This document shows, in pieces, positions 1 to 10,075 of a stretch of DNA of 64,000 bases. The stretch is from Eubacteriales bacterium (GTDB taxonomy: Bacteria > Bacillota > Clostridia > Peptostreptococcales > Anaerovoracaceae), in assembly GCA_028872475.1 (NCBI GenBank), contig JAQYMQ010000021.1:99649-163648 (forward strand), in the 5' to 3' direction. The translations under genes were made by a program, and so were the position numbers. Each line of letters starts with the position of its first letter. Positions within the stretch are counted from its first letter, which is position 1. Under the pieces are notes generated by a model. It was not told where the DNA came from. It did no database searches and saw only the letters and a list, made by a program, of their open reading frames with translations.

Positions 1-1
1 T

Positions 2-250
2 TCATACAATCATTCTGACAATCAAGAAACTTGGTTTAATAAGATTAGAGAAATAGCTGATGAGCTTGGCTATGCTCTTAGACCTAAGGATTATAAGAAG
101 AATCCAAATCAATTTAAAGGACATGTCGGTCATGTAAGTACAGTTGTTAGATTGGCTGTAATGGGCAGAACAAATTCTCCTGATATCTGGGAAATTCAAC
201 AGATTTTGGGTGAAGAAATAACGAGAAAAAGACTGGAAAAGTTTGCGTAA
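2..250 (+). CDS. gltX: Glutamyl-tRNA synthetase, C-terminal part (5' end outside window)
   Basis: An open frame enters from the left edge and ends at TAA 248-250, giving 82 residues. It reads as the C-terminal anticodon-binding end of class I glutamyl-tRNA synthetase, which charges tRNA-Glu in the cytoplasm. The diagnostic stretches are KKNPNQFKG, a valine/arginine-rich helix ending in GRTNSPD, and QILGEE followed by a basic end (RKRLEKF). These match the family's last helices in order. The catalytic domain lies outside the window, so only the end of the gene is supported. The frame has no start here and is shorter than a usual small-ORF cut-off. Confidence 0.88.
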   Translation, partial: SYNHSDNQETWFNKIREIADELGYALRPKDYKKNPNQFKGHVGHVSTVVRLAVMGRTNSPDIWEIQQILGEEITRKRLEKFA

Positions 251-314
251 TATTTAAATAACTAATGCTCGATTATTTTTAATATAGAAAATAATAATAC
301 AGTTTAATTTATTA

Positions 315-343
315 TTGTATTTATTTATCGTTTGTCATATAAT
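315..343 (+). promoter_or_regulatory. Sigma-A type promoter of the CofE-like gene
   Basis: TTGTAT at 315-320 and a perfect TATAAT at 338-343 are separated by 17 bases. The predicted RNA start lies near 350, about 115 bases before the next gene. Nothing else recognisable lies in the 251-463 spacer. Confidence 0.55.
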
Positions 344-463
344 GCAAAAGTATTTTAAGGAAGGTCTTTGTTGAGAGATCATAGAGTGCTTAAAACATTA
401 ACGATGTTAAATAATTACTTAATGTATTTGCTTTAAGTAGCGACATAATAAAAGGAGATTGAT

Positions 464-1654
464 ATGGAAAGACGAATTGGTACTGTAGTACGAGGCATGA
501 GAGCACCTATTATTAGAGAAGGTGATAATTTAGAGAAGATGGTTACCGATGTTATATTAGGTGGTCAAGAAGCTGGGGAATATACAATAAACGATAGAGA
601 TATCATTGCAATGACAGAATCTATTGTAGCTAGAGTTCAGGGCAATTACGCAACAGTTGATCAGGTTGCTGCTGATATTAAAAACAAATTTGGCGGTGAA
701 GAAGTAGGTGTTATTTTCCCAATTTTAAGCAGAAACAGATTTGCAATTTGCTTGAGAGGTATTTCAAGAGGAGCAAAAAAAGTTATCTTGATGCTAAGCT
801 ATCCAAGTGATGAAGTTGGAAATCATCTACTTGATATTGATTTGTTAGATGAAAAGGGTGTAAATCCTTATTCAGACGTTCTTACTCAGGCAGAGTTTGA
901 AGAAAAATTCGGAAAATCAAAGCATACTTTTACTGGCATGGACTATGTAAATTATTACAAAGGCATTATCGAAGAAGAGGGTGCTGAAGCAGAAATTATA
1001 TTAGCTAACAGCCCTAAGGCTATCGTAAAGTTTACGAAAAATGTGTTGGTTTGCGACATTCATACTAGAGAAAGAACAAAGAGATTAGTTAAGGCTGCAG
1101 GTGGTGAAAAAGTTTTCGGTATGGACGAGATTTTGACAACCAGCGTAGATGGAAGCGGTTTTAATACTAAATATGGTCTTTTAGGTTCAAACAAGGCTAC
1201 AGAAGAAACTATTAAGCTTTTCCCTAATGATGCTACTGCTCTTGTTGAGAAAATTCAGGCAAATATTAAAGAAGCTACAGGAAAAGATGTAGAAGTAATG
1301 GTTTACGGTGATGGTGCATTCAAAGATCCTGTAGGCAAGATTTGGGAACTTGCTGACCCTGTTGTTTCTCCTGGATATACTAAGGGTTTAGAAGGCACAC
1401 CTAATGAAATTAAGTTGAAATATATTGCAGATAATGATTTTGCGCATCTTTCAGGCGATGAGTTAAAGGCTGCTGTAGAAGAATATATTAGAAATAAAGA
1501 TGAAGACTTAGGCGATAGCATGGTTGCTCAGGGAACTACTCCAAGAAGATTGACAGATTTAATCGGATCTTTATGTGACTTAACTTCAGGTTCTGGAGAT
1601 AAGGGTACGCCTATAGTGTTTATTCAGGGGTATTTTGATAACTATACAAAATAG
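464..1654 (+). CDS. CofE-like protein (coenzyme F420-0:L-glutamate ligase family)
   Basis: This 396-residue protein resembles the CofE/COG1478 family, whose archaeal and actinobacterial members add gamma-linked glutamate to coenzyme F420. Seen here are the N-terminal part ending in NDRDIIAMTESIVARVQG, a long central domain, and a C-terminal region with YGDGAFKDPVGKIWELADP and QGTTPRRLTDLIGSL. Firmicutes of this kind are not known to make F420, and no other F420 gene is in the window, so the substrate is probably different. The start is set by GGAGAT just upstream of ATG 464. The gene stands alone, with its own promoter and a terminator behind it. Family assignment is fairly sure; the function is not known. 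Confidence 0.8.
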   Translation: MERRIGTVVRGMRAPIIREGDNLEKMVTDVILGGQEAGEYTINDRDIIAMTESIVARVQGNYATVDQVAADIKNKFGGEEVGVIFPILSRNRFAICLRGISRGAKKVILMLSYPSDEVGNHLLDIDLLDEKGVNPYSDVLTQAEFEEKFGKSKHTFTGMDYVNYYKGIIEEEGAEAEIILANSPKAIVKFTKNVLVCDIHTRERTKRLVKAAGGEKVFGMDEILTTSVDGSGFNTKYGLLGSNKATEETIKLFPNDATALVEKIQANIKEATGKDVEVMVYGDGAFKDPVGKIWELADPVVSPGYTKGLEGTPNEIKLKYIADNDFAHLSGDELKAAVEEYIRNKDEDLGDSMVAQGTTPRRLTDLIGSLCDLTSGSGDKGTPIVFIQGYFDNYTK

Positions 1655-1742
1655 GCTAAGTTTTAAGGCTTCGTCCTTATAAAATTTACTAGATATACTT
1701 TTTAAAAATTAAATAATACAACATATAACTAAAAAATGTGAG

Positions 1743-1779
1743 AGCACGGTTACACAATTATCTTGTAGCTGTGCTTTTT
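1743..1779 (+). terminator. Intrinsic terminator after the CofE-like gene
   Basis: AGCAC at 1743 pairs with GTGCT ending at 1775, and the stem continues inward through TACA/TGTA with a nine-base loop. A run of T follows at 1775-1779. Confidence 0.7.
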
Positions 1780-1854
1780 CTTAGAGATTTGTAACTTTCG
1801 GGCATTTATCAACGTAAGTATAGTATAATTAATTAGTTAAGGAGGAAGTTAAAT

Positions 1855-3108
1855 ATGAGTTCGCATATTTTGTCGATACTTTTGATTATTATACTTGTTA
1901 TATTATCTGCATATTTTTCGGCAACAGAAACAGCTTTCACATCATTAAATAAAATTAAGGTTAAGAATAAGGCTAATAATGGTGATAAGAGTGCAAAAAG
2001 AGTTATTAAGATAATGGGCAAATATGATCAGCTGTTGACTACAATATTAGTTGGAAACAATATTGTAAATATAGCTATGACAGCAGTAGCTACAGTATTG
2101 TTTATAAACTTATATGGAGCAATGGGAGCAACCATTTCTACTGTTGTAATGACCATAGTTGTACTTATTTTTGGAGAAATTTCTCCTAAGATAATGGCTA
2201 AGGAAGTTCCGGAGAAATATGCCGCATTTTCCGCACCTTTGATACGTGTACTTATGGTTATACTAAAGCCAATAAACTTTATATTCACTAAGTGGAAGAA
2301 GCTTCTTGTTAGAATTTTAAAAATTTCAAATGATACAACGATAACCGGCGAGGAAATAAGGACTCTTGTTGAAGAAGCAGAGACTGGGGGAGGTATTGAA
2401 ACAGATCAAAGCATTCTTATTCAAAATGCTATTGAGTTTAATGACCTTATGGCTGAAGATATTCTCACGCCAAGGGTTGACATAGAGGCGATAGATTTTG
2501 AAATGTCTAATGATGAGGTTGCTGAGATTTTCCTAAAATCAGGATTTTCAAGGATACCAGTTTATGAGGACGACTTGGACAAGATAATTGGTGTGCTAAA
2601 TCAAAAAGATTTTCACAATTATGTTATCGGCAAGGGCAAAAGTGTTAGAGATATGATTAAACCTGTTGTATTTGTAGGTGGAACAATGAAAATTGCTGCA
2701 CTATTGCGAAGAATGCAGGTAATGAAAACTCAGATAGCGATAATCGTAGATGAATATGGCGGTACTGAGGGACTGGTTACTATGGAAGACATTTTAGAGG
2801 AGCTAGTGGGAGAGATATTTGATGAACACGATCCTATTATTTCTCAGGAAATAAAGCAGATACAAGGGGATAAATATATAGTCGCATGTAATGCAAACCT
2901 GTCAAAGATTTTTGAATATTTCGAAATAGAAGAAGAATTTGACGATGTAAATACTGTAAATGGATGGGTTATGCTAGAGTTGGATAAAATTCCAGCTTAC
3001 GGCGATACTTTTAAAAAGATATACGGGAAAAAAGAAGTTACAGTTAAGGTAATAAAGGCAGAAAAAAAGAGAGCTGTTGAGATAGTTATGACAGTGAAGG
3101 AGATTTAA
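1855..3108 (+). CDS. HlyC/CorC family (CNNM-CBS-CorC) membrane protein
   Basis: This 417-residue integral membrane protein is of the hemolysin C/CorC family, linked in characterised members to Mg2+ or Co2+ homeostasis. The order seen is an N-terminal CNNM/DUF21 domain with about four membrane segments (roughly residues 1-135, including [14 protein letters not shown]), a cytoplasmic CBS pair around residues 195-325 ([13 protein letters not shown], then [20 protein letters not shown]), and a C-terminal CorC_HlyC domain around 335-415. The length fits the family. AAGGAGGAAG precedes ATG 1855. It ends two bases before secA, so the two are probably co-transcribed. The ion transported is not shown by the sequence. 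Confidence 0.88.
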   Translation: MSSHILSILLIIILVILSAYFSATETAFTSLNKIKVKNKANNGDKSAKRVIKIMGKYDQLLTTILVGNNIVNIAMTAVATVLFINLYGAMGATISTVVMTIVVLIFGEISPKIMAKEVPEKYAAFSAPLIRVLMVILKPINFIFTKWKKLLVRILKISNDTTITGEEIRTLVEEAETGGGIETDQSILIQNAIEFNDLMAEDILTPRVDIEAIDFEMSNDEVAEIFLKSGFSRIPVYEDDLDKIIGVLNQKDFHNYVIGKGKSVRDMIKPVVFVGGTMKIAALLRRMQVMKTQIAIIVDEYGGTEGLVTMEDILEELVGEIFDEHDPIISQEIKQIQGDKYIVACNANLSKIFEYFEIEEEFDDVNTVNGWVMLELDKIPAYGDTFKKIYGKKEVTVKVIKAEKKRAVEIVMTVKEI

Positions 3109-3110
3109 TA

Positions 3111-5864
3111 ATGAGTTTAATGGAAAAGATTTTTGGCGATCTGAATGTCAAGGAAATTAAGAAGATTGAAAAGATTGTTGACAGGATAGAAGTTTTAGAT
3201 TCTAAAATGGAAGCTCTTTCTGATGAAGAATTACAGGCGATTACGCCACAATTAAAGGCTAGGTTAGCTGAAGGTGAAACACTTGATGATATTCTGCCAG
3301 AGGCGTTTGCAGCGTGTAGAGAAGCTGCTTACAGAACCTTGGGTATGAAGCATTTTAGGGTACAGCTAATCGGTGGTGTAGCATTGCATCAGGGAAGAAT
3401 AGCTGAAATGAAGACAGGTGAAGGTAAAACTTTGGTTGCTACATTGCCTGTATATTTGAATGCACTTTCAGGGGAAGGCGTACATGTTGTTACAGTCAAT
3501 GATTACTTGGCAAAGCGTGACGCGGAAACTATGGGCAAGTGCTATAAGTTTTTAGGTCTTACTGTAGGCTGTGTAATTCACGGAATTACAGAAGAAGAGA
3601 GAAGAGCAGCGTATCAGGCAGATATTACTTACGGTACAAATAACGAATACGGTTTTGATTATCTTCGTGACAACATGGTTACATATAAAGAACACATGAT
3701 GCAAAGAGAATTAAACTTTGCAATCGTCGACGAAGTTGACTCTATATTGATTGACGAAGCTAGAACTCCGCTTATTATTTCAGGTCAGGGAGACAAGTCA
3801 ACAAATCTTTATCAGCAGGCAAATAAATTTGTAAAAGGCTTGAAGTTAGAGGACGACTTTACTTATGAAGAAAAGGATAAGCAGGTATCGCTTACAGATG
3901 AGGGCGTTTCCAAGTGTGAATCATACTTTGAAATAGAGAACTTTGCGGATCCAGAAAACATGGAAATCAACCACCATGTTATGCAGGCTCTTAAGGCATA
4001 TAATATGATGAAGAGAGATGTGGACTACATTGTAATGGATGGCGAAATTATCATCGTAGACGAATTTACAGGTCGTCTAATGCACGGTAGAAGATATAGC
4101 GATGGACTTCATCAGGCGATTGAAGCGAAGGAAGGTTTGGAAGTTAGATCTGAATCTAAGACTTTGGCTACAATTACACTGCAAAACTACTTTAGAATGT
4201 ATAAAAAATTAGCTGGTATGACTGGTACTGCTAAGACAGAAGAAGAGGAATTTAGAGATATCTATAATATGGACGTAGTTGTAATTCCAACAAATAAGCC
4301 GGTTATCCGTCTTGATGCAAACGACGCTGTTTATGCTACTGAAAAAGGCAAGTACAATGCGATTGCAGAGAGAGTAATTGAAGCACATCAAAAGGGACAA
4401 CCTGTGCTTATAGGTACTATTTCTATCGAACACTCTGAATTAATTGCAGATATTTTGAAGAAGCGTGGTATTCGCAATATGAATATCTTGAATGCTAAGA
4501 ATCATGAAAAGGAAGCGCAGATTGTTGCTGAGGCAGGTAGAGAAGGTGCGGTTACTATTGCTACAAATATGGCAGGTAGAGGTACCGACATCATCCTTGG
4601 GGGTAATCCGGAATTTGAAGCAAATAGAGCTATGATTAAAGAAGGATATCCTGAAGATATTGTATCTATTGCATCTTCACAAGTTCCTACAAAGGACGAG
4701 GAAATTTTAGCGGCGAGAGATAGATATAAGCAACTTCATGCGCAGTTTAAAGCTGAAAGAGAGGAAGAACAGCAGAGAGTTATTGAAAGCGGCGGATTAT
4801 TTATTATTGGTACAGAAAGACACGAATCTAGACGTATAGACAATCAGCTTAGAGGTCGTTCAGGACGTCAAGGAGACCCAGGTGCAACAGTATTTTGTAT
4901 CTCAATGGAAGACGAGCTTCTTAGACTTTTTGGTGGCGAAAGAATGCAGGCTATCGTTCAGAGAATGGGTATTGAAGAAGATGAAGCTATAGAATCTAAG
5001 ATGATTTCAAGATCGATTGAAAATGCTCAGAAAAAGGTAGAAGGCAAGAACTTTGGTATCAGAAAATACGTTCTACAGTATGACAACGTAATGAATAAGC
5101 AGAGAGAAATTATCTATGGTGAAAGAAGAAAGGTTCTTTTCGGCGATGATTTAAAAGAATATATCATGAATATGACAAGAGAAATTATTTCTCATGCTGT
5201 ACTTCCAGTGACTGCGGAAAGTCAATATTCAGAAGAATGGGATTTGGATGAGCTTACTAAGAATCTAAAGAGAATCTGCCCTAGATTTGGTGGTATTGAT
5301 TTAGGCGAAGCTGACTTTTTACAGGAAGAGCAGTTGATTGATGCAATTTTTGAAGCTTTTCAGGCTTTATACCAAGAAAAGGAAGAAGAAGTTGGCGTAG
5401 AAAATATGCGTGAACTTGAAAGAATGATTCTTTTAAGAGTAGTAGATAACAAGTGGATGGATCACATAGATGCAATGGATCAGCTAAAGAGTGGTATTAA
5501 CTTGCGTGGATATGGACAGCAAGACCCAGCAGCGGCTTATGCTCAGGAAGGTTTTGATATGTTCGAAGAGATGATTGGAGCTATCAAAGAAGATACTGTA
5601 AGATTCTGCTTCAATGTAACTGTGGAAACAAGTACAGAGAGAAAGACTGCAGCACACGGCGAAGGAGTAAAAGAGGACTTAGCTGATGTAGAAAGAGAAA
5701 TTGCTCATGGTTCAAGAGGAAGTATGCCAGGAGAAGCAGAGATTCCAGAAAGAGAGAAAACTCAGCAACCATACAAGAGAGAGCAACCAAAGATAGGTGT
5801 AAATGATTCTTGTCCTTGTGGAAGTGGAAGAAAGTACAAGCACTGCTGTGGTAAAAATAAATAA
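3111..5864 (+). CDS. secA: Protein translocase ATPase SecA
   Basis: SecA drives export of unfolded preproteins through SecYEG at the membrane. The 917 residues hold the Walker A motif MKTGEGKT near residue 105, the [12 protein letters not shown] box of NBD1, the [13 protein letters not shown] segment, NMAGRGTDI and [11 protein letters not shown] of NBD2, and a C-terminal zinc-binding SEC-C tail ([14 protein letters not shown]). The tail shows it can bind SecB-like partners or the ribosome, as in other bacteria. It follows the CorC gene directly and lies 11 bases before prfB, the usual secA-prfB arrangement. It is full length with no anomalies. Confidence 0.98.
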   Translation: MSLMEKIFGDLNVKEIKKIEKIVDRIEVLDSKMEALSDEELQAITPQLKARLAEGETLDDILPEAFAACREAAYRTLGMKHFRVQLIGGVALHQGRIAEMKTGEGKTLVATLPVYLNALSGEGVHVVTVNDYLAKRDAETMGKCYKFLGLTVGCVIHGITEEERRAAYQADITYGTNNEYGFDYLRDNMVTYKEHMMQRELNFAIVDEVDSILIDEARTPLIISGQGDKSTNLYQQANKFVKGLKLEDDFTYEEKDKQVSLTDEGVSKCESYFEIENFADPENMEINHHVMQALKAYNMMKRDVDYIVMDGEIIIVDEFTGRLMHGRRYSDGLHQAIEAKEGLEVRSESKTLATITLQNYFRMYKKLAGMTGTAKTEEEEFRDIYNMDVVVIPTNKPVIRLDANDAVYATEKGKYNAIAERVIEAHQKGQPVLIGTISIEHSELIADILKKRGIRNMNILNAKNHEKEAQIVAEAGREGAVTIATNMAGRGTDIILGGNPEFEANRAMIKEGYPEDIVSIASSQVPTKDEEILAARDRYKQLHAQFKAEREEEQQRVIESGGLFIIGTERHESRRIDNQLRGRSGRQGDPGATVFCISMEDELLRLFGGERMQAIVQRMGIEEDEAIESKMISRSIENAQKKVEGKNFGIRKYVLQYDNVMNKQREIIYGERRKVLFGDDLKEYIMNMTREIISHAVLPVTAESQYSEEWDLDELTKNLKRICPRFGGIDLGEADFLQEEQLIDAIFEAFQALYQEKEEEVGVENMRELERMILLRVVDNKWMDHIDAMDQLKSGINLRGYGQQDPAAAYAQEGFDMFEEMIGAIKEDTVRFCFNVTVETSTERKTAAHGEGVKEDLADVEREIAHGSRGSMPGEAEIPEREKTQQPYKREQPKIGVNDSCPCGSGRKYKHCCGKNK

Positions 5865-5875
5865 AGGAATGGAAG

Positions 5876-6977
5876 ATGATATTGCTAGAAGAAATTAATA
5901 GAAAACTTGGACAGTATAGAGATGCTTTAATGGAGATTGGAGGTTCTCTTTGACCAAGATAAACTTCGAAAAAGAGTAGGCGAACTGGATGAGCAGAGCA
6001 TGGAGAGCGGATTTTGGGATGACAATAATAAGGCTCAGGCTCTGTTGCAGGAAAAGAAGCGAATAGAAGAAAAATTAGGCAGATACGATTCTCTTTCCGA
6101 AATCTTAGAAGAAATTGAGATAATGATTGAACTTTGTGCTGAAGAGGAAGATTCTCAACTAGAAAAAGATATCGTTAAAAAAACTCAACAGTGGGAAAAG
6201 GCTTTCGATGAAATTAAGTTAGAAATTTTAATGAGTGGAGAATATGATCAAAATAATGTAATACTTTCTATTAATGCAGGTTCCGGCGGCACGGATGCAC
6301 AGGATTGGGCAGAGATGCTATTGAGAATGTACACGAGGTATGCGGAAGATAAGGGCTACAGAACTAAGATATTGTATCTAAATAGCGATGTTGTAGCTGG
6401 AATTAAATCAGCGACAATGATGGTGGAAGGCGAAAATGCTTACGGTTTTTTGAAAAACGAAAAGGGCATTCACCGATTGGTTAGAATTTCACCATTTGAC
6501 TCTTCGGGAAAAAGACATACTTCGTTTGCGGCGGTGGATGTAATGCCGGAAATAAATGATGATATCAACATCGAAATCGATATAAACGACTTGAAAATTG
6601 ATACTTTTAGGGCAAGTGGTGCCGGTGGTCAGCACGTAAATACAACGGATTCGGCGGTTAGGATAACTCACATACCTACAAGGATTATAGTGAGTTGTCA
6701 AAATGAGAGATCACAGCTTAAAAATAAAGAAGTTGCAATGAAGGTGTTGATGTCAAAATTGATTGACTTAAAAGAGCAGGAAAACAAAGAGTATTTAAAA
6801 GAGTTGGAAGGGGACTTTTCACAGATTACGTGGGGTAGCCAGATAAGGTCTTATGTACTTCACCCGTACACAATGGTTAAAGACCACAGAACGGGAATGG
6901 AAGTTGGTAATGCCGATAAAGTTTTAGATGGTGATTTAGATTGCTTTATCAGTGAAAAGCTTAAGCAAGATGCGTAG
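5876..6977 (+). CDS. prfB: Peptide chain release factor 2, expressed by programmed +1 frameshift
   Basis: RF2 releases finished proteins at UGA and UAA stop codons. The gene begins at ATG 5876 in one frame and reads 25 codons to CTT TGA (5948-5953). It then shifts +1 and continues from GAC 5952 to the stop at 6977, giving 366 residues, the normal RF2 length. The second frame alone lacks a good start (only TTG 5937) and would miss the N-terminal helix. The catalytic GGQ loop is seen in ASGAGGQHVN, and the anticodon-like SPF motif in RISPFDSSGKRHTS. It follows secA by 11 bases. The frameshift is the known autoregulatory switch: low RF2 favours shifting and hence more RF2. Confidence 0.96.
5939..5954 (+). 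promoter_or_regulatory. RF2 programmed frameshift site
   Basis: GGAGG (5939-5943) acts as an internal Shine-Dalgarno-like element four bases before the slippery CTT (5948-5950), which is followed by TGA and then C at 5954. This matches the classical prfB signal. The spacing between GGAGG and CTT is one base longer than in the E. coli element. Confidence 0.93.
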
Positions 6978-7004
6978 AGAGATATTATATAGCAGAGGGA
7001 AATA

Positions 7005-9266
7005 ATGGATATCATAAAGAAATTAGCAGAAGAACTTAATATTAGAGAGAAGATTGTAGAAGCTACGGTTGAGCTTATAGATGACGGTAACACAATTCCT
7101 TTTATCGCAAGATATAGGAAGGAAGTTACCGGTGGCTTAGACGATGAAATTTTGAGAACTTTTAATGAGCGACTTGAATATCTTAGAAATTTAGAAAAGC
7201 GAAAAGAAGAAGTTATAAGGCTTCTCGAGGAACAGGATAAACTTACCGACGAGTTAAGAGATGAAATCTTAAAAGCTGAAGTTTTGCAGAGAATCGAAGA
7301 CTTGTATAAGCCGTTCAAAAAGAAGAAGGCTACCAGAGCTTCTAAAGCTAGAGAAAAAGGACTATTGCCTTTAGCAGAACTTATATTTGCTCAAGAACTT
7401 GAAAGCGGTGATGTGCTTGAGCTTGCGGGTGAATATATAAATGAAGAACTTGGTGTGACAAGTGCGCAGGAAGCTTTGCAAGGTGCTATGGATATTATTG
7501 CAGAGATGATTTCTGACGATGCAAAGATAGTGGATCTTGTGAGAGAAATCGTTTGGGCGACTGGCGTTATTGAGACAGAAGCTGTTGACAGCGAAGCAAA
7601 GAGTCCATATGAAATGTATTACAGCGCAAAAGAAAAGGCTGGAGTTATTCCAAATCACAGAATTTTAGCTATTAATAGAGGCGAAAAGGAAAAATTCTTA
7701 AAAGTTAAGCTTGTGGTAGATGATGAAAGAGTGATTTCTGATATTGAAAAACAGGTTATTGCCAATGAAAAGACTATCTTCGTAGATGTTCTTAAACAGA
7801 TAATTGCTGACGCGAATAAGAGATTGATTATGCCGTCAGTTGAGAGGGAAGTCCGTTCAACGCTTACAGAAAGAGCGGAGAAGGATGCTATACAGGTATT
7901 TGCTAGAAATACGGAAAAACTGCTCATGGTGCCACCTGTTAAAAATGCGAGGATATTAGCGATTGACCCAGGGTATCGTACAGGCTGTAAGGTTGCGGTA
8001 TTAGATGAGAGAGGAAAGCTACTGGCATATACTACTATCTATCCTACTAAACCGAAGGAAGATATCGTTGGGACTGTTAAGATTTTTGATAAACTTATTG
8101 GAAGGTTTGAGCTAAATACTGTCGTAATTGGTAACGGTACAGCGAGTAGGGAAACTGAGGAAGTTGTTGCAAATTACATAAAGGATAAGAATTTAGATTT
8201 AAGATATACAATTGTCAATGAAGCAGGAGCGTCTGTTTATTCGGCGTCAGCTATTGCAACAGAAGAATACCCTGACCTTGATGTGACGACAAGAGGAGCG
8301 ATGTCTCTTGGTAGAAGATTGCAGGATCCGTTGGCGGAGCTTGTAAAAATTCCAACAAAGAGCATAGGAGTTGGACAGTATCAGCACGATATTAATCAGA
8401 AAGAGTTAGAGAACTCGCTTCATGATGTAGTTGAATATTGTGTAAATGAAGTTGGTGTAAACTTAAATACGGCGTCAAGATCACTTCTTTCTTATGTTGC
8501 CGGTATCAATTCAACAATTGCCAAAAATATAGTTGCATATAGAGAAGAAAACGGTGCCTTCAAAAACAGAAAAGAGTTGAAAAAGGTAGCTAAGCTTGGA
8601 GATAAGGCATTTGAGCAATGCGCAGGGTTTTTAAGAATTGCCGAAGGTAGTGAATTTTTAGATAAGACCGGCGTTCATCCTGAATCATATACTGCAGCAA
8701 AAAAAGTTTTGGATAAGCTTGGTTTGAAAGATAGTGACTTTAATGTGGGCGGAGTTGCAGATATAGAAGACCGCATAATTACTCTATATCCAATGAAGTC
8801 TAAGAGTGTTGAACATAAGAATATGAAGGGGCTTGGAGCTTTAAAAAATATTACTCCACCCAAAAGAGATAAAAAAGCAGAACTGAAATATGCCATAAAG
8901 CAATTAGCAGATGAGCTGGAGATTGGTGAGTTTACGCTTGTGGATATTATCTCAGAAATTAAAAAGCCGGGCAGAGACCCGAGAGAAGATGCTCCACAGG
9001 TAATCTTTAGAAATGACGTAAAAGACTTTGCGGATTTAAAGGTTGGCATGGAATTAGACGGTACAGTTAGAAATGTAGTTGACTTTGGTGCATTTGTAGA
9101 TATAGGTGTAAAAAATGACGGCCTTGTACACATATCGCAAATGAGCGATAAATACATAAAACATCCGATGGATGTAGTCTCTGTTGGCGACAATGTAAAG
9201 GTGAGAATTATTGAGATTGATGAGGGCAGACAGAAGGTTGGTCTGACTATGAAAATAAAGGATTAA
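7005..9266 (+). CDS. tex: Tex family RNA-binding transcription accessory protein
   Basis: This 753-residue protein matches Tex/YhgF-type nucleic-acid-binding proteins. It shows an N-terminal helical Tex domain (NTIPFIARYRKEVTGGLDDE), a YqgF/RNase H-like fold beginning at ILAIDPGYRTGCKVAV near residue 325, helix-hairpin-helix repeats (LNTASRSLLSYVAGI), and a C-terminal S1 domain with VDFGAFVDIGVKNDGLVHIS near residue 690. Tex is implicated in transcription, RNA turnover and stress tolerance. The gene starts at ATG 7005 after AGAGGGAAATA, 27 bases after prfB, and is followed after 2 bases by the HAD gene, so these probably share a transcript. Confidence 0.95.
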   Translation: MDIIKKLAEELNIREKIVEATVELIDDGNTIPFIARYRKEVTGGLDDEILRTFNERLEYLRNLEKRKEEVIRLLEEQDKLTDELRDEILKAEVLQRIEDLYKPFKKKKATRASKAREKGLLPLAELIFAQELESGDVLELAGEYINEELGVTSAQEALQGAMDIIAEMISDDAKIVDLVREIVWATGVIETEAVDSEAKSPYEMYYSAKEKAGVIPNHRILAINRGEKEKFLKVKLVVDDERVISDIEKQVIANEKTIFVDVLKQIIADANKRLIMPSVEREVRSTLTERAEKDAIQVFARNTEKLLMVPPVKNARILAIDPGYRTGCKVAVLDERGKLLAYTTIYPTKPKEDIVGTVKIFDKLIGRFELNTVVIGNGTASRETEEVVANYIKDKNLDLRYTIVNEAGASVYSASAIATEEYPDLDVTTRGAMSLGRRLQDPLAELVKIPTKSIGVGQYQHDINQKELENSLHDVVEYCVNEVGVNLNTASRSLLSYVAGINSTIAKNIVAYREENGAFKNRKELKKVAKLGDKAFEQCAGFLRIAEGSEFLDKTGVHPESYTAAKKVLDKLGLKDSDFNVGGVADIEDRIITLYPMKSKSVEHKNMKGLGALKNITPPKRDKKAELKYAIKQLADELEIGEFTLVDIISEIKKPGRDPREDAPQVIFRNDVKDFADLKVGMELDGTVRNVVDFGAFVDIGVKNDGLVHISQMSDKYIKHPMDVVSVGDNVKVRIIEIDEGRQKVGLTMKIKD

Positions 9267-9268
9267 TA

Positions 9269-9910
9269 ATGAAAAAGAAAGTTATTTTATTTGATTATGA
9301 CGGGACGTTGATGGACACGAGAGAAGGCATCGTTCAGTCATGGCGTTATGTCTTTAAGAAATTAAAAAATGAGGATGTGACAAATGAGTATCTAAGGCAA
9401 TATTTTGGCAAATCTCTTAAGGGAGCTATTGCAGAAATGTTTCCTGATAAGTCGGTTGATGAAGTTGTTGCTGTATATAAAGAGTTTGCGTTGTCATCTA
9501 AGGCAAAGCGTAGAGAGTTGTTCTATGATGCGAAGGAAACTGTTCAAAGATTACACAAAGATGGCTATGTATTGGGACTTGTAACCTCAAGAATGCACGA
9601 ATCTTCTGTAGAGGGCTTGACAGATGAAGGATTAATAGATTATTTTTCGGTAATTGTCGCATCTGACGATGTAGAAGAAATTAAACCGAGTGCTGAGCCG
9701 ATTGAAAGAGCTATGGATATTCTTGGTGTAAGCAAGGAAGATGTAGTTATGGTTGGAGATACAGAGTTTGACCTTGGAAGCGCTAAAAATGCAGATGTAA
9801 CTTCTGCTTTAGTAGGTTGGTCAGATGAAAGAGAAATGCTTGTAAATGACGAAAGTCTTGCTCCTGATTATATAATCGAAAAGTTTGAAGATTTATATAA
9901 TATCATCTAG
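9269..9910 (+). CDS. HAD-superfamily phosphatase, PpaX/Gph-like
   Basis: This 213-residue cytosolic HAD hydrolase has motif I DYDGTLMDT at the N-terminus, a helical cap after it, the motif II threonine/serine in VTSRMHESS, and motif III/IV VMVGDTEFDLGSAKNAD. The cap type and length fit pyrophosphatase PpaX or phosphoglycolate phosphatase, but sequence alone does not decide the substrate. It begins 2 bases after tex and is probably translationally coupled to it. It ends in a spacer that holds the promoter of the next gene. Confidence 0.82.
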   Translation: MKKKVILFDYDGTLMDTREGIVQSWRYVFKKLKNEDVTNEYLRQYFGKSLKGAIAEMFPDKSVDEVVAVYKEFALSSKAKRRELFYDAKETVQRLHKDGYVLGLVTSRMHESSVEGLTDEGLIDYFSVIVASDDVEEIKPSAEPIERAMDILGVSKEDVVMVGDTEFDLGSAKNADVTSALVGWSDEREMLVNDESLAPDYIIEKFEDLYNII

Positions 9911-9958
9911 AATGTATGGTTGTTAAAGGCGATATTTCAACGAAAATAAGCTTAATCA

Positions 9959-9988
9959 TTGGCTGGAATCAATAAAATATGGTATAAT
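9959..9988 (+). promoter_or_regulatory. Promoter of the acyl-CoA synthetase gene
   Basis: TTGGCT at 9959-9964 and a perfect TATAAT at 9983-9988 are 18 bases apart, leaving about an 80-base leader before ATG 10076. Confidence 0.6.
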
Positions 9989-10075
9989 AGCTGGACTTCA
10001 AAATTAAAAAGCTTAATTTTGCTTACACAAAAATGATATGAAGTAAAATATAAATATATTAAAAGGTAGTTATTT

